Positions 51,016 through 62,044 of a stretch of 64,000 nt of DNA are shown piece by piece (the first letter of the stretch is position 1; the number at the start of each line of letters is the position of its first letter). A program made the position numbers and the translations under genes. The notes beneath the pieces were generated by a model. The model was not told the DNA's origin and did no database searches. It saw only the letters and a program-made list of their open reading frames with translations. The DNA is from Epiperipatus broadwayi (lineage: Eukaryota; Onychophora; Udeonychophora; Euonychophora; Peripatidae), in NCBI GenBank assembly GCA_028023455.1, contig JAQFVV010000318.1, positions 124,001 through 188,000 of the forward strand. The letters run 5' to 3'.

Positions 51016-53926
51016 TAATGACTATGCACATAAAATAACATCTCTGTTATATGTGTGTGCATTGAAAAGAATTATATTCTTACAGTACAATAAGCAATAT
51101 ATATTATAGTCAAAGATTATCAATGAAATATGAATTATTATCTGTGATAAATAATATATGTGAAAGGAACTTGAAATAAAATATAATGGATGTCATGACT
51201 TCACTATGGATGTAAAAAATTGTTAGTAAACTTGTGAAGTGTTTATCATTATTTTCTGGTTATTAAAATTATTACTAGTTACAGGGAAAACTGATTGAAT
51301 AAAGAATTTCTATAGTACATGAATAAGCTGTTTTAAATTTTTATTTAAACTCTGGTTACTTAAAATTACAATGTCCTTTCTTATAGTTATTTTCCAAGTA
51401 AGTTAATATTTTAATACTATTAAAATCAGGGATGTGCTTTGATTTAAACAATGTAAAGTAAAGGCAAATGTAAACTGAAAATATTTATACAATCTCTAAT
51501 TCTCATGTTGATATATCTTACTGGTATAATGCCAGTGAATAACAAAATATTAAATTTCATAAACACTTGATATTCTATGTGTATCTGACATTTAGAGTTT
51601 TGGAAAGAGTCAAAATATTCTTTTTCTTGCTTATAGAAAATAGTGAGCTAATGTTAAATTTATAAAGACATCTATTAATTTTGTCAGTGATTTATTTAAT
51701 GAACTGAAACTTTTATTTGTAATTCCTTTATAATAACACTACTAAAATTTTATTAATACCTTGCATAATAGTCACAAGCAGAATTTATTTGGCCATACAT
51801 ATTTATTTTTCAAGATTATCATGTTCAAAGAGACATTAATTTCTTGCTATTATTATTTATTTTTGGCACAGAAAGTACAGGAACCAGAAAGTGGTGAGAA
51901 CAAAAATTGAGATATATGTTTATTAAAGGTATCTTTTGATTTTTAATAATTTGGTTTAAATTTACATGTGTTAATTATTAAAAAAAGTCAGAAAGCAAAG
52001 TAAATCTTTAGTCCCTTGGGATCTTTATAACAAATATATCATCAACATATATAAATATATCAAATATATACACATATTTGTGTATTTATAAGCAAATACA
52101 AGTCTGGTATAAAATTAACAGTTCTAAAGTTTTTCCATATGGAAAACAACTTAAGATGTATTTGTTAATATTGTCTAGTTTGATAAAACTTCTTGATAAC
52201 CATTGAATATTTTTTAATGATGAGTATCACATTTAATAAAGTAATTAGTGTTAAAGAAGTCTGTGTTGTAACTAGTAACCATAATATGGAATAAAATGCT
52301 AGTATAATGAGTGCTATTATTTCACACTTTTTAAATTTTTTGATTAGATAAGCATAAAATCTTATTCCAATTGTTTTTGATCGCTTTTTTTCTTTAAAAA
52401 AACATAGAATTGATTGTAATGCACTTATAATATTTTAAAAATAAAATTCTCCACACAGATGATAGTACAAAATCTGACTAAAACAAAGATGCCCTATTAA
52501 TATTAACTACTCATGGATAAATTTGAAATATATATAAATGTATCATTAGTAATAATATTAATATTTTTAATAAGTTTAATTGAAGAAACATCATAATTAT
52601 TGAAGTTTATGTTTGTGTAGAAAGTGTTTGTGTTGAAATCCTTCACATTATTAATTTTTATAACAAAATTAATTCTCTTGAAATAAAGTATCCTTTATAA
52701 CTTACAAGTAAAAATGGCTTAATAAAACAATTATTTAATTTTCTATATGTTATATTAAATATCTATTTATTTATTTTAATTCAAAAAAATATATCAAAAG
52801 TAAAATAATCAGAAACTCCAAAATAATTTAAAATTCAAACATTTTAAATTATTCTAGAGTTTTATTTTATATGAAGTTTTTTTTAAAGGTATTATATTAT
52901 TATGAGTTAATATAGCATATATTTTTGTTATTTATTTCGGTTATAAATTTTTATTATGACAAATAATTATAGATTGTTATCAAGATGTAGGTTATGCTTT
53001 TTAAGTATCTCAGTAATATAAGAAAAAGTGAGTTACAATAAAACAAATATTGCAAATAAATTAATCTTGTTAAATTAATTATTTTAAAATGAGGAGTACC
53101 GACTTTTTAAAATTAAAAATGAATATAAATAAGGACTTAAGATGAGAATTGATGTGATTTTAATATGGGGAAGATTTTAGAGTTATTTTCTGGATTTTGG
53201 TGAACTTAAAAATAAAAGAAATATTATTAGAAAGTATTTAATGAATCACAAAATATTGTTAGATTTTACAACAAGAGAAAGGTTCATACTGCAAGAACTT
53301 TTTATATATTGATATTTAGTCTTATTGGTTTTCCACTGATGGCAATTCAGTCAGTTAGTATTTGAAAGTCTACATAAAATATTGTTATTGTAAGTTAATT
53401 TTGTATTAGTGCATAATATAAAAATATGCAATTATTAGTGTGTATGTGACTGCTTGATTTGAAGTAAGTAAGGCTGTAGTAAAACTACAGTTGCCAATGT
53501 AAATTTTTTTTTAGCATTTATTAGCATGCATATTGTGTAATATATACAATAATGGATAGTCATGCACAAATTTTATCTTTATTAAGTCTTTGGCCATTTT
53601 TTGATTTTAAAATATATAAAAATATTCTAATTACTAATAAGAAGATACATCCACAAAATCTTTCAAGTTTTAACTTTCAGTCAATGTTGCGATTTCCCTT
53701 GTTATTCGAAAATTTTAGATATCTTCCTATGATTAATGCTGTAAAATATACACTAATTTTTGATTTACTATCTTTCATAAATAAATACCGAAGCTTCACA
53801 AAAGTACATTTTAATACAAGTATGGAATCTTTTCATTTACATATGTATTTATTTAAAATTTAAAACTCTTCAAGTAACAGTTTATAAAATGACTGGAAAA
53901 CTGTTACTAATTTTTATCTTTTCACT
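51016..53926. other. AT-rich DNA, nothing recognised
   Basis: A plus frame of 103 codons at 53552-53863 lies just upstream of the LTR element, with no motif and Phe/Leu/Ile-rich composition. I do not call it a gene. Confidence 0.45.
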
Positions 53927-54284
53927 TATCGATAAGTCTATCTATATTTTAAAAATTATCATTTGTTATTAAAAAAAATATCTTTGAGTTGATGTTTATA
54001 TATGAAGTATTATTATTGTTTATGGTTATTAGTTATAGTTATTGTTTGAAGTTATTATTTTATTTATATGTTGATGGTACATCGTTATGAATATTTAATT
54101 ATTATAAATAAATAAAGATATAAATTGTTGATTATATATAAAAAAATTATTTTATTTGCAGTGATTATTAAAAAAATGCAATATTATTATTTATGTATAT
54201 ATATATTTTTAAAGCTGTCAAATAAATTTTCAATTTAATATTTTTTTTTTTATATATATGCTTGATATTTTTTTTTTTTTAATG

Positions 54285-54632
54285 TTAATTGTTTAAAATA
54301 AAACATATGTAACAATGGTTTTCAAAACAGCATTTGCTGGCACGTGGAGAACAACAGCAGCAACAAAAAGAGGCCATTATTATTAGGATAGTGATTAAAC
54401 AAACAAAAGGATAAAAATTTGTTGTACTTTGTTTCTTTGAAATTGCCATTCTTAAGAATAGTGGAATAAGATAAATTTCTGTAATCAATACATAAACATG
54501 ACTGGCTAATATATATATCGCAGCCAAGGGGCTGCACCATTTTCTTTCATTTATTCCAAGGCAGTTTAAAAAGAAAAACTGAGCAAATTTCAACACATGA
54601 ATTTCATCGCGTTTGAAGCCGAAATTTGACAT
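54285..54632 (-). CDS. antisense ORF in 5' LTR, two-transmembrane Cys-rich protein
   Basis: 115 codons from a true ATG on the strand opposite to the element. Two hydrophobic segments (about residues 36-60, IYILASHVYVLITEIYLIPL core; and 73-90) are followed by five consecutive Cys (90-94) and a short Cys/His tail. The family is not recognised. The frame is kept in the 3' LTR with only three base differences, two of them synonymous. In sequence this AT-rich an uninterrupted frame of this length is less expected than usual because stop codons are AT-rich. Whether it is expressed is unknown. It could be a captured host exon or a chance frame. Confidence 0.4.
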   Translation of the reverse strand: MSNFGFKRDEIHVLKFAQFFFLNCLGINERKWCSPLAAIYILASHVYVLITEIYLIPLFLRMAISKKQSTTNFYPFVCLITILIIMASFCCCCCSPRASKCCFENHCYICFILNN

Positions 54633-55314
54633 AGCTATCTGGAATCTATAATGGTCAATCTAATAATAATCTGGAGGTAACTAAAAGTAATTAATACATT
54701 GTATTCAACATGTCAATTTTTTTTTTCAAGGAGAGAAATTTAAAAAGGAAAAATAAAGTATATATGTGCATTTGGAAACTAATAATTTTTTTTCTAACAT
54801 GACATTTCTTCAATTCAATTTGGCTCTAGAATGCATTCTAATATTAAATGGATAAAGAAATAAAACAATGGAATAAGTTGACTTTTGAAAGAAAAATAAA
54901 CAAGTGAACTTTGAAAAGTAGTAAATAATTTTATATATATATATGATATATAAATATATTTTTGAGACCAATATTTTTTTTTTCACTTTTATTTTTCTAT
55001 TATAAAAATAAAACGTTTTTATAAATATCATTCGATTCAATTCAAGCATTTTGTTTTATAACAGCAATAATCGTTTAACAGGTGTCAAAATTAACACTTA
55101 AGTAATTTAAAATTCTAAAGTATGGCTTATAAGTTTGGGTTGCATATGAGTTGTTATGTATATTGTAATAAATGAAATTTATATTGGCAAAATTTTATTA
55201 TAAAATTTTTTTATTATTAATATATCTATTTTCTTTTTTTTTTTTAACTTCATGTAATAATTCTTATGCAGACCAAAACAATAATTTATATATATTTGCT
55301 GTATTATTTTTTTT

Positions 55315-55318
<4 letters not shown>

Positions 55319-55377
<59 letters not shown>
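55319..55377. repeat. (AT)n run inside the 5' LTR
   Basis: About 59 bp of TA repeats. The counterpart in the 3' LTR (61980-62041) differs in length and is interrupted by TTTGAA. Confidence 0.95.
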
Positions 55378-55381
<4 letters not shown>

Positions 55382-56103
55382 AATGTTTGAAAAATATAAA
55401 TATGGATTTGTGTTTATATTAATGCATACTTGTTAAGCACAAATATGTCTTTATCTATTTAATATATATACTTATTGCAAGTATATATGTATATTTATTA
55501 TTTGGGTTTGTATTTAAAACATTGATATTACCTAAAATTAAACCATAATATAAAAATAAAGGATGTACTATTTGTTTTATAAGTAATGCCTTTGTAATTT
55601 ATTTGAAAGAGTATTAATATTTTATTCTTATTTTTCTTTTAGTGCCAAAGTCATTATGAAATTAATTGAATTCACAATTTAATAGAGGATAACTACGTAT
55701 TTCACTTATTATTTAGTCTTTAAGTTACTTACACATATTATTATTCATTGATATGTTTAGATATACACACATTTACTTATTGGATGTGTATATTGGATTT
55801 AATAGAATTCTCTTTGTTTCTGATATATATTTGATTAGTTAGTTATATCAATCTTAAGAATAAATTATAATGATAGATCTCATTGCTCTGTATGATTTTA
55901 GATTTATTTCATGTATAGCTAGTTGGAAGGGCATATAAACAATTTATTTAAATATAACTGGGATAATTTTATCTTTCTTCATTTAAATTATACAATTTAT
56001 TATATTAGGCTTTCTCAACAATTGGATTCATTTAGATTATATATATTCCATTACGTTTATCATCCAATGTTTGAAGCATCATTTTCTTCTCATATATTGA
56101 CGT

Positions 56104-56472
56104 TCCATTACATTTGAGGTATAATATGTTTATATGATATATTGTCCATTACATTTGGCACCACAAACTGTTGGTCCCAGTTAACTGATGATTGGTATAA
56201 TGGAGTAAAAGTATATTCCATTACATTTGGATGTCACAATGTGGCCAGCATAATATGTTTGTTTAATTGTCCATTACATTTGGTGCCTCAAAGTTAGGAG
56301 CCTGGTTAATTAATTATTATTGTTGCAAAGGTTCATATGTTTATTTTCATTTGAGATCATATATAAAAATACATTTCATTACAATTGGCACCAACGTTTG
56401 GAGCCTTTTTTCTTTAATTTAAATGGAATGCAGCAAGTACATTCCACTACATTTGGCTCCCAACATGGGGCC
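56104..56472 (+). repeat. ladder of LTR-terminus/primer-site-like motifs
   Basis: Six degenerate copies of a unit with the pattern TCCATTACATTTGGCACCAA followed by a purine-rich GGRGCC end, at 56104, 56145, 56217, 56270, 56375 and 56443. The last one is the actual LTR end plus primer-binding site (LTR ends at 56451, primer site from 56454). The 3' LTR carries the same ladder and ends within the sixth unit. Weaker relatives lie in the leader at 57341-57365 (AGCACCAAACTTTGGGGCTC) and 57394-57425. Confidence 0.75.
56454..56471 (+). promoter_or_regulatory. primer-binding site, tRNA-Lys type
   Basis: TGGCTCCCAACATGGGGC, two bases after the LTR end. Known retroelements primed by tRNA-Lys1,2 use TGGCGCCCAACGTGGGGC, and this site differs at two positions. 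Confidence 0.7.
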
Positions 56473-57867
56473 TGAAATAAGCTAATTAGGGCTTGAAATA
56501 CCCCACATACCTGAGAGATGGGTAGTATATATATATTGATGTGAGATGTATAGTTTAAAGAAAGAGAAGCATTTTTGTGTAATTTTTTTTTATATATAGA
56601 AATATTTTGGCCTTATGTTTAGATGGTGATGGTTACTGTTATTGTATTTTTTTTATGATAAGAGATAAATACAGTCATGAAGCAGCTTAATTTCAATTTA
56701 AAAATTATATTGATGGTGTTAAATTATAAAGTAATAATTTTGTCCATATTTGGAAAGTTTATGTTGTAGAAAATCTATAATTTTGAGCGTTAGATTGGAT
56801 ATTTGATTGTTGGAGTTTGGTTGGTTTTATTGCAAGTATTGATGTTGGATGGGGAATTTTGTCATTGTCTTGAGGGTGTGATGTATTCATGACACTTGTG
56901 ACTGATTGATCTAATTCATTGCTCCAACCCAAATTTGTGATGTTAGTTATTATTTATCATGAAGCAGTTAACAGTAGTCCTGCCATGATTTTACCTTTAA
57001 GACTCCAGAGAGAGTAAGGTATAATTATTTTTGATATATGTATAATATTTGCCTCTAAGACTCCCAAAGATGAGCAAGGAAATATTTTATAAATAATACC
57101 CCATAAGACTTAGATGTAAGCAGGGCAGTGCAATAGTGTTTTCAGAAAATTATTATGGGTTGTAGTAGCTTGGATAGAATGAAATGTGATAATCATCTAA
57201 GTGTTCATGAAACATTGTATGCTTTAAGAGTAGTGATTGAATTCTTTTATCTATATCAAAGTTGTGAAGTGCTAATCAATCTTTTGGCTGTCAGTATCTG
57301 TCAGATCTTTAGAGGAATGGATGAGTATATAACATAAATATATAGCACCAAACTTTGGGGCTCAGTTAATTGATTATTCTTGATGACAAATAATCTATTA
57401 CATTGATTATCAATTAGGGCTTGAAAAACAAACATATCAATGTTTTATTTTCCATTATAAGTGACTTTTAAACATGAAGTTCAATTAGTGAATGTTTGTT
57501 GATAATAAATTGCATTAGTACAATTTTAGTAAAATAGTGTTTTGGGCACAAAAGTTAATAATTAGTGAAGTTGATTTTTTTTTTATGTATATAAAATGGT
57601 GTTAAGTTTTAAGGTCCAGAAAATTTATGGGTATCAATTTAATAATTTTATATTTAACTACCATTATCTTGAGTGAGAAAGTTGTCTCACAATATTATTG
57701 AATTAGTTATTTTAAGGCATGTGAACATTTTATTATATTTTAAATATTACAAGGTTATATTGAATTTGATATGAAATTTCTACATTTCAATATTGTATAA
57801 GTGTAGAAGCCTCAATATCATTATCTATAAATAAATGTTAGTTAGTGATCTCAGTTGTTACTTTCTT

Positions 57868-57912
<45 letters not shown>

Positions 57913-58181
57913 TTAGAGGAATTTATTATTGTTATAGTGATAGAAGAGACTTTTTATAAGCCAATAAGTTTATGAGTTCTAACAACTGAAATTTAGATTG
58001 TCGGATAGCTACTATGAATAATAAAATTAAAAGACTTGTACTTTGCTTAGTTGAGTAATTGCTTGTTGGGATAATGATTGGAGATGGTGAGCCCTTGATC
58101 TGTGGTAATTACTACATAGAAATATATCTATATCTTAGATTTTTTTTTGTATGAGTATATAATATTGCAGTTCTAATAATA
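56473..58181 (+). other. leader of the large LTR element
   Basis: 1.7 kb without a long frame. It includes a CT run turning into AT repeats (57872-57911) and degenerate relatives of the terminus/primer-site ladder (57341-57425). A duplicated phrase (AATTAGGGCTTGAAA near 56485 and 57415) again links the leader to the ladder. Confidence 0.6.
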
Positions 58182-59687
58182 ATGGATAACAGTAGTGAAA
58201 TGCCAGTTAGTGGTGATTTTGATTTAAGAGATTTTATGGAAAAATTTAGAGCAGAATTAAAAGCAGATCTTAGAGCTGAGATGAAAACCAACTTAAAAAC
58301 CAACTCTGATGAACTTAGAGCTGAGATAAAAACAAATTCTGAGAGACTAGAGTCTAGATTAAATACCAATTATGATGAACTTTCCCAGAAACTAGAATCT
58401 AGATTAAAAACAAATTCTGATGAACTTTCCCAGAAACTAGAATCTAGATTAAAAACAAATTCTGATGAACTTTCCCAGAAACTAGAGACTAGTTTAAAAA
58501 CTAACTCTGATGAACTAAAAGAGGAACTTAGAACTGAGATGAAAGTCAATTCTAATGAACTTTCTAGGGAATTAAAAGATGAATTAAAAGCTCTGGTAGA
58601 TAATAGTGTTAGGAGAGTAGAAATAAAATTTGAGGAAAAAATGGAAGAATATAAAGAACCTTTAGATGTGACTAGTGAAAATATTAATGAAAATAAAGAG
58701 TATGTTAAAATAGTTGATAGATCCTTAGAAATAAGATTAAATTCACAAAAGCAATCAGAAAAAGTAGAATTAAGTTGTGAAAGATTAAAGGACACTGTTC
58801 AGAATTTAGAAATTGGACAGTTAGGTTTTCAATGGATAGACAATAGTACTCTAGAGTTAAGAGAAATAAAAATGCATTATAATAAAATGAATGAAGGTGT
58901 TCAAACTTTAGAAGTTGAATTAAGTTCACCAGAAAAGATTAAAATTAACTCTCAAAAATCACTAGAAAGAACAGAATGTGTTTCTCAAAGTCAATGTAAA
59001 GAAAGTGTCAAGATAGATCAAAAATATTCTTGTAAGTTCTTTTTGTACACCAATTTTAAAAGTAACAATCGGAGTTTTGAACAGAAGTTGTTTAGTATGA
59101 ATTTTCATAGGAAGTTTATGGATCATGTGTATTCATATAACTTGGATGCAAGGGATTATTACTATTGTAATAAACCACTTGAAAGGCAAAACTCAATATA
59201 TAAATGTAGTTCTTCTCAATCTATAGCCAATGATGGTAGAGTGCATGCAAAGTGTTTACTATATAGTAACATGAGTGTTGAATTCAAGAAATTTTGTCTG
59301 GATATGACAAATTATATTAGTCATAAGACATTATCTTATAAAGAAAATTATCATGGTAATTTTGTATGGTACCAAGAAAGTATATTTTTAGATATACTAG
59401 AGCATAGATATTTGAATGGGAATTTGTATCATTGTTGCAATAGAAATGACTTATTTTACAAGTATCCCAGCAGGACAAAGTTGGTAAGATATATCTTATT
59501 GAAATTTGAGAGAAATAAGAAGGTAAAGAAACCTAAAGAGAATTTTCTTTATGAAAATTGTAATAGAAGGATGAAAGTAGGCAAAGCCAAAGTTAGACTT
59601 AAAGTTATAGATGGAATGATAAATAATATTGATTTTCTTAGAGAGAAGATTGACAAGGAAAGAGATGTAGGTAAAGCAAAGGTATAA
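58182..59687 (+). CDS. coiled-coil protein of the large LTR element (possible gag)
   Basis: 501 codons from ATG 58182. Residues 10-165 are a charged, heptad-like coiled coil containing LKTNSDELSQKLESR in three tandem 45-bp units (58374-58418, 58419-58463 and a diverged third to 58508), the first two identical in DNA. Residues about 165-275 remain helical and charged. The part after residue 280 contains many Tyr, Cys, His and Asn residues (for example YHCCNRNDLFYKYPSRTK) and I recognise no domain there. The last 40 residues begin a Lys/Arg-rich repeat (RRMKVGKAKVRLKV). By position it corresponds to gag, and N-terminal coiled coils are known in some LTR-element Gag proteins, but capsid and zinc-knuckle motifs are not visible. 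It could alternatively be a captured host coiled-coil gene. The frame continues after the TAA. Confidence 0.6.
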   Translation: MDNSSEMPVSGDFDLRDFMEKFRAELKADLRAEMKTNLKTNSDELRAEIKTNSERLESRLNTNYDELSQKLESRLKTNSDELSQKLESRLKTNSDELSQKLETSLKTNSDELKEELRTEMKVNSNELSRELKDELKALVDNSVRRVEIKFEEKMEEYKEPLDVTSENINENKEYVKIVDRSLEIRLNSQKQSEKVELSCERLKDTVQNLEIGQLGFQWIDNSTLELREIKMHYNKMNEGVQTLEVELSSPEKIKINSQKSLERTECVSQSQCKESVKIDQKYSCKFFLYTNFKSNNRSFEQKLFSMNFHRKFMDHVYSYNLDARDYYYCNKPLERQNSIYKCSSSQSIANDGRVHAKCLLYSNMSVEFKKFCLDMTNYISHKTLSYKENYHGNFVWYQESIFLDILEHRYLNGNLYHCCNRNDLFYKYPSRTKLVRYILLKFERNKKVKKPKENFLYENCNRRMKVGKAKVRLKVIDGMINNIDFLREKIDKERDVGKAKV

Positions 59688-60386
59688 TTTAGAAGAATGG
59701 GTAAAAAGATATTTGATCTGAATCTTGGTAGAAGGATGATTGATGAGGAAAAAGAAATTGGCAAAGCCAAAATTAAACTTAAAATAAGAAGTGAGGATGT
59801 GATTAATAAAGATTTTCTTCGAGAAAATATAGCTAAGGAAAGAGATTTAAGTAAACCTAAAGTCAAACTGAAAAGAATTAATATAGAATAGGATAATATT
59901 AATGGTGTAAAACAAAATGATTTTCAAGAATTCTTTAATGTTGAAGTTGTATCACATCAATCTGATTTGCAATTTTTAAAGGATTATTTAGAAAATTTGA
60001 ATGAATACCATTCAAAATTGCCCAGAGAATTGTTTTTAATTGAACGTAGAACAAGTGAAGTAAAATAAAGACTTACTCAAGTCGATGATGTTTATCAGGA
60101 TAGTCAAATGAAAGATAATAGATTATCTGATAAAATAGCAACTGTTATTGATAAAATTAAGAGTTATGTTAGTGCTTATGATCAAGTTAGTATTTATGTA
60201 AAGGATATAGAGGCAGAATCTAAGGAGTTCATAGCAAAATCTTTAGATGCTGATCCCAAAATTATTCTAAAGTGATTGAATTATAGCAAAACGTTATATA
60301 AAAATCTTGTAAATCAAAGCAAACTTCTTCACAAAGTTCAACATACTGGAAATTCTTTTCAAGAAGAATTAAAAAGGCACTTTTGA
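59688..60386 (+). pseudogene. in-frame continuation, stop-interrupted, spectrin-repeat-like
   Basis: The same reading frame runs on past TAA 59685 for about 230 codons with stops at 59889 (TAG), 60066 (TAA) and 60273 (TGA), ending at TGA 60384. The first 65 codons repeat the Lys-rich module (RRMIDEEKEIGKAKIKLKI, FLRENIAKERDLSKPKVKLK), a duplication of the end of the 501-codon frame. From about 59890 the peptide is a long amphipathic helical stretch (FLKDYLENLNEYHSKLPREL, KIATVIDKIKSYVSAYDQV) that looks like spectrin-type repeats of large cytoskeletal linkers, though the usual Trp is absent. With so few stops over 734 codons, this looks like one original long gene now decaying. Confidence 0.5.
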
Positions 60387-60585
60387 TTATTTTTTTTTTT
60401 TAAGAAAATTTGGACAAAGATCTAGATGATCTGAAAGATAGATATGAACAAATGAATATGGTTATTAATAAGAAAAGTAATATTCTTTAAACCATGTTAG
60501 TCCTTAGAAAGATTACAAATTTGAGAAGTATTTTTTTTTCAATATCTCATAATTAATTAGTTATTTGCAAAGACATTTTTTTTTC

Positions 60586-60602
60586 GGTGGATTAGGGGGT
60601 AT
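60586..60602 (+). promoter_or_regulatory. polypurine tract of the large LTR element
   Basis: GGTGGATTAGGGGG followed by TAT and the TG of the 3' LTR. The boundary GGGGGTAT/TG is the same as in the Gypsy element at 16631-16642. The preceding 60387-60585 is AT-rich and degenerate, with a few more helical codons (DLDDLKDRYEQMN) in a shifted frame near 60419. Confidence 0.8.
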
Positions 60603-61994
60603 TGTAAATATCGATAAGTCTATCTATATTTTAAAAATTATCATTTGTTATTAAAAAAAAAAATCTCTTTGAGTTGATGTTTATATATGAAGTATTATTA
60701 TTGTTTATGGTTATTAGGTATAGTTATTGTTTGAAGTTATTATTTTATTTATATGTTGATGGTACATCATTATGAATATTTAATTATTATAAATAAATAA
60801 AGACATATAAATTGTTGATTATATAAAAAAAATATTTTATTTGCAGTGATTATTAAAAAAATGCAATATTATTATTTATGTATATATATATTTTTAAAGC
60901 TCTCAAATAAATTTTCAATTTAATATTTTTTTTTTTTTTATATATATGCTTGATATTTTTTTTTAAAATGTTAATTGTTTAAAATAAAACATACATAACA
61001 ATGATTTTCAAAACAGCATTTGCTGGCACGTGGAGAACAACAGCAGCAACAAAAAGAGGCCATTATTATTAGGATAGTGATTAAACAAACAAAAGGATAA
61101 AAATTTGTTGTACTTTGTTTCTTTGAAATTGCCATTCTTAAGAATAGTGGAATAAGATAAATTTCTGTAATCAATACATAAACATGACTGGCTAATATAT
61201 ATATCGCAGCCAAGGGGCTGCACCATTTTCTTTCATTTATTCCAAGGCAGTTTAAAAAGAAAAACTGAGCAAATTTCAACACATGAATTTCATCGCGTTT
61301 GAAGCCGAAATTTGACATAGCTATCTGGAATCTATAATGGTCAATCTAATAATAATCTGGAGGTAACTAAAAGTGATTAATACATTGGATTCAACATGTC
61401 AATTATTATTTTTTTTTCAAGGAGAGAAATTTAAAAAGGAAAAATAAAGTATATATGTGCATTTGGAAACTAATAATTTTTTTTCTAACATGACATTTCT
61501 TCAATTCAATTTGGCTCTAGAATGCATTCTAATATTAAATGGATAAAGAAATAAAACAATGGAATAAGTTGACTTTTGAAAGAAAAATAAACAAGTGAAC
61601 TTTGAAAGGTAGTAAATAATTTTATATATATATATATGATATATAAATATATTTTTGAGACCAATATTTTTTTTTTTTCACTTTTATTTTTCATTATAAA
61701 AATAAAACGTTTTTATAAATATCATTCGATTCAATTCAAGCGTTTTGTTTTATAACAGCAAAAACCATTTAACAGGTGTCAAAATTAACACTTAAGTAAT
61801 TTAAAATTCTAAAGTATGGCTTATAAGTTTGGGTTGCATATGAGTTGTTATGTATATTTTAATAAATGAAATTTATATTCGCAAAATTTTATTATAAAAA
61901 TTTTTTATTATTAATTTATCTATTTTCATTTTTTTTTTAACTTCATGTAATAATTCTTATGCAGACCAAAACAATAATTTATATATATATATAT

Positions 61995-62044
<50 letters not shown>

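Larger units (their letters stand above)
53927..56451 (+). repeat. 5' LTR of the large LTR element
   Basis: 2,525 bp, shared with the 3' copy from TATCGATAAG onward. The expected TGTAAA start is missing (the copy begins after ...TTCACT). The copies differ by roughly one percent on reading, including transversions (for example CTGTC/CTCTC near 54215 and GTTATAG/GGTATAG near 54030), so the element is older than the Gypsy copy. It contains an antisense ORF and an (AT)n run at 55319-55377. The last 350 bp hold the repeated terminus/primer-site motif. Confidence 0.88.

Noticed and set aside
55923-56117. 64-codon frame duplicated at 62586-62780
   Set aside because: It starts at TTG and is duplicated only because it lies in both LTRs; its end overlaps the terminus-motif ladder.
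58370-58795. 141-codon minus frame, with Ser/Phe-rich repeats
   Set aside because: Shadow of the coiled-coil ORF on the opposite strand; its repeats are the complement of the 45-bp units.
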